A stretch of DNA of 64,000 nucleotides from Aerococcaceae bacterium zg-1292 (lineage in GTDB: Bacteria > Bacillota > Bacilli > Lactobacillales > Aerococcaceae), in the NCBI GenBank assembly GCA_016126655.1, contig CP065955.1, positions 1,223,001-1,287,000 of the forward strand. The letters are read 5' to 3'. The translations under genes and the position numbers were made by a program. The notes below the pieces were generated by a model, which was given only the letters and a program-made list of their open reading frames with translations, was not told the origin of the DNA and searched no databases. Below are positions 51,615 through 60,800 of the stretch, one piece after another (position 1 is the first letter of the stretch; each line of letters begins with the position of its first letter).

Positions 51615-52862
51615 TTACTCGAAGAACGAAACATGTACATGATCAAAGTGATTAGCAGTCACGCTGCCACGATCTTCCATATCTTGCCATGAATGGTTCC
51701 AAGTTCCGTAAATTTTTTGTTTCCAAATAACATAACTAACTTTTCCAGAACCAATTTGGTTAACTGCATATTGAGCAACAGCGTCACCTAATGAAGAACC
51801 TACTGGTACCATAAAATCTACCGCTAAGCCTTTTCCATGATCCCCAGGATCTCCAGGACGATAAGTACTGAATGATGAGATACCGAATGCTGCAGCAACT
51901 TCATCTTTAAATGCTGCAACATGTGGTTTTAAACCAGCATTTGCAGGATTTGTTGTTGGAGCTGCAACAAGAGCCACTGGTTCTACAGGTTCAGCTTCAA
52001 TTGGTTCAGCTTCTACAGGTTCTGCTACCGTCGTTGTTGGTTCAGTTGTAGTCGGTGCTACCGTTGTCGTATCTGTAACTGGTGTTGGAGCAACAGGTTC
52101 TAGCGGAGCATCTGATACGGTTCTATCATCAGTCGCACTTGGAGCCGTAGCTACAGTGGTTTGTTGCGCTGTTGTCGTCGGCTCAACTGGATCAGCTACT
52201 TGTGAAGTAGTCGTAGTAGCTGGTGCTACCGTAGATACTTGAGTAGTCGTTGTTGGTACCCATTCCTCAACTCCTTGCGACGTAACATTTTGAGCGACCT
52301 TGGTTGTTTCATCAGCATGTGTTATGGCAGGAACCGTTGGTGCAGTCAAAGCAGCAGGTGCAACGGTTGTTGCCGTTGGTACCCATTCCTGAACTTGTGA
52401 TGTAGAGCGAACAGCTGTTGTTTGTGCTGGAACATCTTCTAAGCCAACTGTTTTATCCTCTAATTTCACTTCTTTTTTCTCAAAATCAACTTCAGCAACA
52501 GTTGAAGTTTCATTATCTTCTTCTGTCGGTGATTCAACCACTAATTTTGCAACTTTATTTGTCTTATTATAAGTAGCTGTTAACGCAGTCCCAGGGAAGA
52601 TTAAGTCTAAGTCAATAATATCATTAACTTGTCCTAATACTTTAACATCCATTTCCAATGCATCGGCAATTACACTTAATGTATCCCCATATTTGATGCT
52701 GTATTTAATTTCATCATTTTCGTCTTTTTCTAAATCTGCTTTAACTTGTTCAACAGTTCTTGGTTTCCATTCTGTTTGTTGTGCTTCTACAAATATTGTA
52801 GTTACTGGTAAAGCCAGCAACGCCACTGATGAAGCTAAAATTAATTTATTTTTTAAATTCAT
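51615..52862 (-). CDS. Secreted LysM protein, Sip-like
   Basis: 415 residues. Signal peptide (1-27, ending VEA), LysM domain at about 58-104 (IKYGDTLSVIADALEMDVKV), a long Thr/Val/Pro-rich linker at about 150-310, and a C-terminal domain with YRPGDPGDHGKGLAVDFMVP, YVIWKQKIYG and ANHFDHVHVSF. Linker and tail match Sip, the group B streptococcal surface immunogenic protein; the tail resembles a metal-binding hydrolase fold (conserved H and D). A motif with W-x-P (EWKPRT, EWVPTA, EWVPTT) repeats three times. Likely cell-wall bound and involved in peptidoglycan turnover (inference). Confidence 0.88.
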   Translation of the reverse strand: MNLKNKLILASSVALLALPVTTIFVEAQQTEWKPRTVEQVKADLEKDENDEIKYSIKYGDTLSVIADALEMDVKVLGQVNDIIDLDLIFPGTALTATYNKTNKVAKLVVESPTEEDNETSTVAEVDFEKKEVKLEDKTVGLEDVPAQTTAVRSTSQVQEWVPTATTVAPAALTAPTVPAITHADETTKVAQNVTSQGVEEWVPTTTTQVSTVAPATTTTSQVADPVEPTTTAQQTTVATAPSATDDRTVSDAPLEPVAPTPVTDTTTVAPTTTEPTTTVAEPVEAEPIEAEPVEPVALVAAPTTNPANAGLKPHVAAFKDEVAAAFGISSFSTYRPGDPGDHGKGLAVDFMVPVGSSLGDAVAQYAVNQIGSGKVSYVIWKQKIYGTWNHSWQDMEDRGSVTANHFDHVHVSFFE

Positions 52863-52951
52863 ATCTCTCTCACCTATTAATTTTCTTTATCACAATAATG
52901 ATAGCATATTTTCTCAAAAGAGAAAGACTACAAAGTAAATTGTATCGAGAG

Positions 52952-52968
52952 TGTAATAATCTCGTAAT
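52952..52968. promoter_or_regulatory. Possible WalR-type box
   Basis: TGTAAT-AATCT-CGTAAT is one mismatch from the direct-repeat WalR consensus TGTWAT-N5-TGTWAT, 90 bases upstream of the Sip-like gene start, reading on the opposite strand. Confidence 0.3.
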
Positions 52969-52999
52969 GTTTTGTCTATAGTAATTATTGCTAGTCACT

Positions 53000-53845
53000 T
53001 TAGTACCGGTCTTGTTTACGAACCGTCATTAATATATGGTTAATTACTGCGTGCTCATCTGCTTCTCCAATGATTTCTTTAGCGTTTTTCAGGGCCACTT
53101 CTGCTGCACTACTCGGCGCAACAGAATGATTAAAATATGCTAACATCGCTTCATCGTTAGAATCATTACCATACACCATTACTTGATCTGGATGCAATGA
53201 CAAATGCTTAATTAATTGTAACGCACCTTTTCGTTTATTAACACCTTTACCAGTAATTTCAAAATGAACATTATCATTGTAGGCATAGGAAAAATCATCA
53301 TTATGCGCATCTAAGTATTGAATCAATCGCTGCTTACTGTCGTTTGTATTAGTGATACATTCGATTTTTAATATTGGTTGTGCGACAATATTTTCTACAG
53401 CTTGTTCATATTCAAATCTACCGAAGGTCAAATTCAATATCGCGCGGGATATATTTTTGCCACTCCATTGCTTTTTAAAACCTTTGACAAAATGCTGCGT
53501 ACGTTTCTCTACAACATAGGTTGTTTCAGGGGTTAAATATTCAAAACTTATTTCAGGAAACTGAGCAGAAAGCTGTAATACAGCTTCGGGCTGAATACTT
53601 GTCATCGCAATGACTTTACCTGAACACTCGCTAACCAATGCACCATTCATCGAAATCATATAATTTGTATGCTGTAAAAAACCCAACCCAAACCGCTGAT
53701 GATGGCGTAAGTGTCTTCCAGTCACTACTGCTAATTGATAGCCACGTCGTTCTACTTCTTTTACGCCTTGATTAATAATATTGTCTGCTGTATGCCATTT
53801 ATTTAACAATGTACCGTCTAAATCAGTTAAAAATAATTTAATCAT
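53000..53845 (-). CDS. Cof-type HAD phosphatase
   Basis: 281 residues. FLTDLDGTLLNKWH (motif I), AVVTGRH (motif II), MVYGNDSNDEAMLAYF (motif IV). Haloacid dehalogenase-type phosphatase on unknown sugar- or nucleotide-phosphate. Basic, with a long C2 cap. AAGGA is 11 bases before the ATG. Transcribed alone. Confidence 0.87.
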   Translation of the reverse strand: MIKLFLTDLDGTLLNKWHTADNIINQGVKEVERRGYQLAVVTGRHLRHHQRFGLGFLQHTNYMISMNGALVSECSGKVIAMTSIQPEAVLQLSAQFPEISFEYLTPETTYVVEKRTQHFVKGFKKQWSGKNISRAILNLTFGRFEYEQAVENIVAQPILKIECITNTNDSKQRLIQYLDAHNDDFSYAYNDNVHFEITGKGVNKRKGALQLIKHLSLHPDQVMVYGNDSNDEAMLAYFNHSVAPSSAAEVALKNAKEIIGEADEHAVINHILMTVRKQDRY

Positions 53846-53959
53846 TTGTTGTGCGATCCTTTCTACCGAAGCGTTATTTGTATCCTGCCGCTCTTTTTAT
53901 CATGCACTACAAATCATATCACATTTATTATCAAATGCGTATTATAAAATTGAAATTTT

Positions 53960-54005
53960 ATAAAAAATAAGCACCTCAAACATTCTTTAAACGTTTGAAA
54001 TGCTT
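53960..54005 (-). terminator. Terminator of the LmrCD-like operon
   Basis: On the minus strand AGCATTTCAAAC pairs with GTTTGAGGTGCTT, followed by ATTTTTTATAA. Confidence 0.75.
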
Positions 54006-54017
54006 TTATTCTAACCG

Positions 54018-55814
54018 CTATTCCACATGCCCCATTGATTGTAGTTGATACATTTGATAATATGTCCCACCTAATGCAATCAATTCATCATGGGTCCCAC
54101 GTTCAATAATTCGGCCTTTATCCAGCACCAAAATTAAGTTAGCATCTTTAATTGTACTTAAACGATGAGCGATTGCTATAGTTGTACGGCCTTTTCGCAT
54201 TTTCTGTAAACTATTTTGAATATGCATTTCAGTTTCTGTATCAATATTAGCCGTCGCTTCATCTAAAATCAGTAATTTGGGATTGCGTGCCATCGTCCGA
54301 GCAAATGAAATTAATTGTCGTTGACCGCTAGAATAACTTGCGCCACGCTCAATTACTTTTTTATGATAGCCTTTTGGTTGACTTTCAATAAACGTATCTG
54401 CATTAACAAAACGTGCTGCTTCTTTAACTTGACGATCACTAATTGACTGGTCTAATAAACGAATATTTCGAGCAACATCACCATAAAATAAAAATGAATC
54501 TTGTAGTACCAATCCGACTTGTTCACGTAAACGTTCATAACTAAAATGACGCAAACTATGTCCGTCAATCAATACATCACCTGAATGATATTCATAAAAT
54601 CGCATTAAAACATTAATAATGGAACTTTTTCCACTACCGGTATGTCCTACTAAAGCGACCGTTTCACCTGGATTCACTGTAAATGTAATGTCTTTTAATA
54701 CATCTTGTTTCCCATCATACGAAAACGATACATTTTTAAACTCAACTTTTGCATCTGTAATCTTTGCTTGTTGATTCACTTGTTGTTCAGGAATAATCTC
54801 TTGATGATTCATCACTCGTAAAATACGCGAGCTCGATACCACACCATCTTGCAGTTGACTCAAGCTTTCCATCATCATCCCCATTGGTCTGAAAAATGTT
54901 GTACTATATTGTGTAAAAGCGTACACCATTCCGACTTCTAGTAGCCCATCAAAAAATTGATTGCCTAGCACATAAAAAACTAGTGTTAAAGATATATTTT
55001 CTAGTAAATTGATAAATGGATTCAACATCAGTGCATGCATATGAATCATCGTGCGTCGACCACGATACTGTTCTTCATTATCATTGTCAAATTCGGCTAT
55101 CATACGCTCTTCTTGACGAAAATGTTGCACTATTGACATCCCAGTAATATTTTCATTTAACTTTGTATTTAACTTACTAAGGTTTTCACGCATCGTGCGA
55201 TAAACACGCGAACTATACAATTGATAGTACCAAATAATTCCTAACATAATTGGGATAAATAATAAGAATAACAACGCCATTTTTGCATTTAGCAAATACA
55301 TCCCAACAAAAACAGAAACTGATGTAACAATGCCCTCAAACAAGGAGAAAAATACATTCCAAAAATCTTTTAATGTCTCCGTATCATTGGTAATCCGTGA
55401 CACAATGGATCCTGCTGGCGTTTGATCAAAATATCGCATCCCTAGACCATTCACCTTCGTATATATACGATTACGAATCGACTCTACTGTTTTTTCGGAT
55501 GCTAAGCGAAATAAGTAATTCGAAAAATAATTACTTATTGCTTGAAGGAGTATCAAGACCAAATAAATTCCAGCAAACAGCATAGCGATTTGCACAGTTG
55601 CTGAAGCATTACCTAAGTAGCGGTCAATGTATGTTTGAATAATTCGCGGCATAATCACCGTAATGAACGAAGAAGTCGCACTGAAAATCATCGCAATAAT
55701 AAATAACCACTTAAATGGTAAGGCATAACGTGTAATATCCATCGTTACTGCCACTTGTTCTTTTATCGGCATTTTTTCTGCCCATTCAGATTTTGTTACG
55801 GGTTGTGAACTCAT
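54018..55814 (-). CDS. Heterodimeric ABC exporter subunit, LmrD/BmrD-like
   Basis: 598 residues. Six-helix ABC exporter domain (1-330) then an ATPase domain: GHTGSGKSS, Q-loop, signature SYSSGQRQLISFARTM, and Walker B LLILDEATANIDTETE with catalytic glutamate. It is the subunit with the complete Walker B. It pairs with the upstream gene, overlapping its stop (ATGA). In related bacteria such pairs export drugs, lipids or peptides. Confidence 0.9.
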   Translation of the reverse strand: MSSQPVTKSEWAEKMPIKEQVAVTMDITRYALPFKWLFIIAMIFSATSSFITVIMPRIIQTYIDRYLGNASATVQIAMLFAGIYLVLILLQAISNYFSNYLFRLASEKTVESIRNRIYTKVNGLGMRYFDQTPAGSIVSRITNDTETLKDFWNVFFSLFEGIVTSVSVFVGMYLLNAKMALLFLLFIPIMLGIIWYYQLYSSRVYRTMRENLSKLNTKLNENITGMSIVQHFRQEERMIAEFDNDNEEQYRGRRTMIHMHALMLNPFINLLENISLTLVFYVLGNQFFDGLLEVGMVYAFTQYSTTFFRPMGMMMESLSQLQDGVVSSSRILRVMNHQEIIPEQQVNQQAKITDAKVEFKNVSFSYDGKQDVLKDITFTVNPGETVALVGHTGSGKSSIINVLMRFYEYHSGDVLIDGHSLRHFSYERLREQVGLVLQDSFLFYGDVARNIRLLDQSISDRQVKEAARFVNADTFIESQPKGYHKKVIERGASYSSGQRQLISFARTMARNPKLLILDEATANIDTETEMHIQNSLQKMRKGRTTIAIAHRLSTIKDANLILVLDKGRIIERGTHDELIALGGTYYQMYQLQSMGHVE

Positions 55815-57565
55815 TTGACTCCCTCCTCTCGTAATTCTGCTTCTAATTGTTGCTTATCAAACATTTCTTTGTACCAACCATTTTGATTAATTAATTCATC
55901 ATGTGTGCCTCGTTCAGAAATCGTACCATTATCAATCACTATAATTTCATCCGCATGCATGACACTACTTAATCGATGTGCAGAAATAATGGTTGATTTA
56001 TTCGCACGATAAGATTTCACCGCATTTAAAATAGCTTCTTCAGTACGCGCATCAACAGCTGATAATGAATCATCTAATATCAATAACTCTGGATTTAGAA
56101 TCATCGCTCTTGCAATAGAAATCCGTTGTTTTTGCCCACCAGACAATGCCACTCCACGTTCACCAACCAGTGTGTCATAACCGTAACTAAATCCTTCAAT
56201 GTCTTCATGTACACTTGTCAAACGTGCTGCAACTTCTACTTCTTGTTGTGTGGCACTAGGCATCGCAAATCGAATATTATCGCGAACAGTTGTCGAAAAT
56301 AAAAAATTATCTTGCGGAACATAACCAATATTGCTCAATAAAGCATTCAAACTATAGCGTTCAATATTATGATGATTAAATCGAATATATCCGCGATAAT
56401 CGTCATAATCACGTAATAATAATTTGAATACTGTCGATTTGCCCGCACCAGTTTTTCCGACAACACCTAATGTTTTACCTTGCTCGAGAGTAAAATGAAC
56501 ATTCGTTAATGTAGGTTGTTCGTCTTTTGGATAGGTAAATGAATCAATGCTAAATTCTATATCCCCAGCAATGCTGTCTTCCATTGGATTTTTTGCTTCA
56601 ATAATATGACTCTTTGTTTTTAACAATGATTCGATACGATTATAACTAACAGAACCGCGTTCTAAAATATTAAATAAATTTCCAATCGCTACCATCGGCC
56701 ATCCCATACGGGTGACATAATTTAAGAACGCTACTAACAAACCAACTGTTATTTCACCTTGAGATACTAAATAACCACCATAAAAAAGCGAAATAACTGT
56801 AGAGAATCCCATCACAGTTTGTATACTGGGTCTAAAAAACGAATCAAAACGATGTGCTAATCTGTTTTTCTCAACGACATTCGTCGTCATTCTTTTGAAG
56901 TCTTCAATATCACGCTCTTCTTCACCAAAGGTCTTAATTACTTTCATACCACTCATACTCTCTTGTACTTTATCATTCATTGATGAAAAAGCTTCTTGAG
57001 CTTGACGGAAGTAATAGTGGACACGTTTACCATTAAAACGAATTATAATAGCAATAAATGGTAACGGTACGATAGCAGCCAAAGCTAAGCGCCAATCTAC
57101 TGCAACAAACATCATAAAAATCGTCATTAAACCTTGTGATAATGCATCAACTAATGTTAATATCCCACCACCTGCAACCATACGAACTGTAGTCACATCA
57201 TTGGTTGCATGCGCCATTAAATCCCCCGTGCGGTGTTCTTGAAAGAATAACGCATCCATTTTTGTAAAATGAACAAATAAACGACGGCGCAAAATCATTT
57301 CTAACTTTGCAGATGTTCCAAAAATACTCATGCGCCAAAAATAACGCATAATGTACTGCGCAAACCCAATAACAAGTAAAATCAAAATCCACTGCCACAT
57401 CGCTTCACGTGTTAACGTACCATAAGTCATCCCATCAATAATCGTCCCGATAATCATTGGTACAATTGCTGCTAGCAAACTGACGATGAATAATAATGAC
57501 ACACCGATAAAGTATGCTCTCTTTTCTTGCCTAAAAAACCAACCTAATTTTGAAAATAAGCCCAA
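55811..57565 (-). CDS. Heterodimeric ABC exporter subunit, LmrC/BmrC-like
   Basis: 584 residues, same architecture. Walker A GKTGAGKST, signature ALSGGQKQRISIARAM, Walker B LLILDDSLSAVDARTE. The catalytic glutamate position is aspartate, the hallmark of the degenerate site in LmrC/BmrC/TM287-type subunits. The start is a TTG at 57565 with AGGAG about 10 bases upstream. First gene of the pair. Confidence 0.9.
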   Translation of the reverse strand: MGLFSKLGWFFRQEKRAYFIGVSLLFIVSLLAAIVPMIIGTIIDGMTYGTLTREAMWQWILILLVIGFAQYIMRYFWRMSIFGTSAKLEMILRRRLFVHFTKMDALFFQEHRTGDLMAHATNDVTTVRMVAGGGILTLVDALSQGLMTIFMMFVAVDWRLALAAIVPLPFIAIIIRFNGKRVHYYFRQAQEAFSSMNDKVQESMSGMKVIKTFGEEERDIEDFKRMTTNVVEKNRLAHRFDSFFRPSIQTVMGFSTVISLFYGGYLVSQGEITVGLLVAFLNYVTRMGWPMVAIGNLFNILERGSVSYNRIESLLKTKSHIIEAKNPMEDSIAGDIEFSIDSFTYPKDEQPTLTNVHFTLEQGKTLGVVGKTGAGKSTVFKLLLRDYDDYRGYIRFNHHNIERYSLNALLSNIGYVPQDNFLFSTTVRDNIRFAMPSATQQEVEVAARLTSVHEDIEGFSYGYDTLVGERGVALSGGQKQRISIARAMILNPELLILDDSLSAVDARTEEAILNAVKSYRANKSTIISAHRLSSVMHADEIIVIDNGTISERGTHDELINQNGWYKEMFDKQQLEAELREEGVK

Positions 57566-57778
57566 AACAAGTACTCTCCTCTCCTATTGTTTCTAACATA
57601 ATTTGTAAGTAGCGATAAATTGAAAATCGTTGACAGATATAACATTATCGGCACTTATTTATATTTTTAACAGAATTAGTTTACCATGCGAGTAGAATAA
57701 GTCAAATATTTAACCTTGTTAATAGAATTTTTATAGAACAATCCGTTTCTTTAGGAACCGATTTCTAAGTTTCGATAA

Positions 57779-57817
57779 AAAACCACATGAATTTTATAAG
57801 AAAATTCATGTGGTTAT
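57779..57817 (-). terminator. Terminator of the beta-galactosidase gene
   Basis: AACCACATGAATTTT and AAAATTCATGTGGTT form a perfect 15-bp stem with a 5-base loop and TTTTTT after it on the minus strand. Confidence 0.9.
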
Positions 57818-57843
57818 GAAACTTATTTGGCCTTAACTACAAA

Positions 57844-60800
57844 CTAAAATTCTTTTTTACCAGTTGCTACTAAACCTACTCCAGCAAGAATTGATAATGC
57901 AGCTGCGCTAAAAATTAAGTAAGCACCATTTTCACCAGTCTCTGGTAACATCTCTGCTTTTTTCATTGTTGCAGCAGGCATCATTTGTTGCTCATCATTC
58001 GATGCATCAGATTTAGCGTTATCATTTTTGTCTGTTGCTGATTCTGATTCCGCTTGCTCTTTTTCTTTATCTTTGGTATCTGATTCTTTTGATTGTTCTA
58101 TATCTTGCGTTGGTTTATCCGTAGACCCACCTTTATTAGTAGTATTAGTATCATCTGGTTGAGTGGTGTCAGTTGGTTGTTCTTTTTGTGGTGGATTCAC
58201 AACGCTCGGTTTATCATTATCTTGTTTTTCTTGCGCAGCATATGCAAGTGCGTAATAACTAAAATGACTTACCTTAAATTTCACAAATTCTCCGACAGTT
58301 TCATATGGTAGTTTTTCAGCCATACCTGTCGTTGCAACATAGTATGTATCGAGTAATTTTTTCGCCATATCTTTCGGAACGGTAATCAGTGCTTTTGATT
58401 TGATTTGCTCCACTTTACCTTCAGCATTGACAAAGGAGATATTGTATAAATCCAACACTTTACCTTTTAAATCTTTATCTAACTTATCGCCGAATGGATT
58501 TTCCATTACACGTTCAGCGATCAGTTTCAATCCACGTCCTACATCTTCACCGGTTAATTCAACTGTAATATTGGTTGCAGCATCATGGTGAATTTCAGAT
58601 TTAGCATCTGGCTTTTGTGACTGACCTTCAATTAATTGAATTAATTTATCTAATTTATCATTATCCAGTAATTTTTTATTAATTGTCGCCTCATCACTCT
58701 TATTCAATAAATCGACTAATTTTTTAAGTTTATCTTTATTCAATAAATCTTTGTTAATAGCTGGGGTATCCACATCCGTTTTTTCTAACCAGTTAATCAA
58801 TTGATTCAATTTATCTTGATTCAATAAATCTTTATTAATGACTTTCGCAACATCTTTTTCTAACAAATTAACAAGTTTATCAAGTTTATCTTTGTCTAAC
58901 AATCCTTTATCAAGAATTAAATCTTCTTGTTTATTGATTAAGTCATTTAGTTTATCAAGTTTATCTTGATTGATTAATTCCTTATTAATAGTTGATTCAT
59001 CTGGTGTTTCTGGTTGCTCTGGTGTTTCTGGAACCTCTGGTGTCTCATCCTCTTCTTCAGCCATTCTTACCAAGCGATAAACTTTTGTTTGAGTACCATC
59101 TTCAGACTTAACTACAATATGATATTCATTATCTGATACCGGCACTAAGGTTGCTGAACCATTTTCTTTCACTTTAAGTTCAAGTTTTTTCACTTCGTCC
59201 GCTTTGTACGTGTACGTATTATTCTCATCAAATTTAACGAGCTGGTCACCTAATTTAGCAGAAGCTAATTCTGCAACATTACTTTTAACTTTTTCCTCAA
59301 CATGGCTAAGTACTTCTACTTCAGTTAATCCAATAGACTTACCAGGTGCTGCTTGTTTCATCCAAATGCGTAATTTTTTCGTGGTCACCGGCGTAATAAA
59401 TCCATACGGTGTTTCACCTTCTAAATAACTCACTTGCGTAATATTTGATGCTTCTTGTGTTTTCCAGCTAGAGGTTGCTTCATCCCAATACTCAAAGCGT
59501 ACATTACGATCTCCAGGTAAACGACTAAATACATTATCAGTGAAATGCCATAAATTCAAATTAGCGAAGGTATGCGCATTTTTCCAACTCATTTCCAAAA
59601 AGAACTCATCAATATCCTTACGGTCACGTAAAGCCCAGTTCGTCCAACGCTCAGCCTCAAGACTACCATTCGTTTTCACGCCATTATTCAATCGGTCTAA
59701 GCTATCACTAATTGGTGAGGATAATTCTGTAATTTTATCTCCGATACGATAACCGTTTTTAAATGCCGGCATATCTTCTGCTAATCGTGCTAAATTCTCA
59801 GACTGCTTCGCTTCACCGGTTATTTTCACAATCGCTTGAACAGTCACTTCGTCGCCAAAGACAGTAGTAGTACCTTTAACAACTACCTCACCTTCTTGAC
59901 TAAAGTCAACGTCTTTTGTATTCCACTTAATTGGTACATCCATCACTTTTTTAGCTTGTTTATCCATCGCTGGTAAAAAGGCTGGTAACGCTGGTACAAC
60001 GTTTTTTGTAGTTGTCGTAGAATAATTTTCAACAGCAACAATTGGTTTTACAACGGTTACTTTAGCAACAATTGGTGTTGTTTGTCCGTCAATCATCCCT
60101 GAAATTTCGTAAGTGCCAGGAGTATTTAACTGTTCATTTGATAAGGCTGTCCAAGTAATAGCTTTCGATTGTTTTTCTCCATTACTCATAGTCACATCTA
60201 CAGTACTTGGCAAATCTATCGCTTGTCCAGCTGTAACTGTATAATTTTTAACAACATTAGCACTTTCAGCAAATGGTGTTTCATCCGATGTTAAACGTTT
60301 TGCTGAAATTTCTTGTGTTGCTGATGTTAACCCGTCAGCAGTTGCAGTTAATGTAATCTTACCTTGTTCACGTGTTGATTGTACAATAACTAGTGCTTTA
60401 CCATGGAAAGCATTACGATTGTTTGCCTTATAGGAACTGGAATCAGCCGGATTCCCATTATCCACACCGACAATTTTACCTGGTCCACTGATTGCAAATT
60501 GAATATTTTGGTTGCTGCTGGTTACAATATTACCGTTACGGTCGACAACATCCACTTCAACATAAGAAAGAGACGTTCCATCCGCATTGATTTCTGTATG
60601 TTTAGTCGTTGTTCTTAATGCTACAGCTTCGTATGACGTGGTTATCGATTTACGCCCCTTAGCCATTTCAGTAATATCATTACCCTCTTCATCATAACCT
60701 TTGACACTCAAAGTACCTTCTTGCCAGCCTACCATAAAGGTTGGATATGGATTATTTGAATCAAAGCGACGATACGTATGTCCTGATTCTGTCGTATATT

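Noticed and set aside
54018-57565. Two-gene ABC system as a bacteriocin exporter
   Set aside because: No peptidase C39 domain, precursor peptide or immunity gene is present; the LmrCD-like heterodimer assignment fits better.
58620-58989. CRISPR-like regular repeats
   Set aside because: The regular spacing comes from in-frame protein repeats inside the beta-galactosidase gene, with diverged copies and no constant spacers or cas genes.
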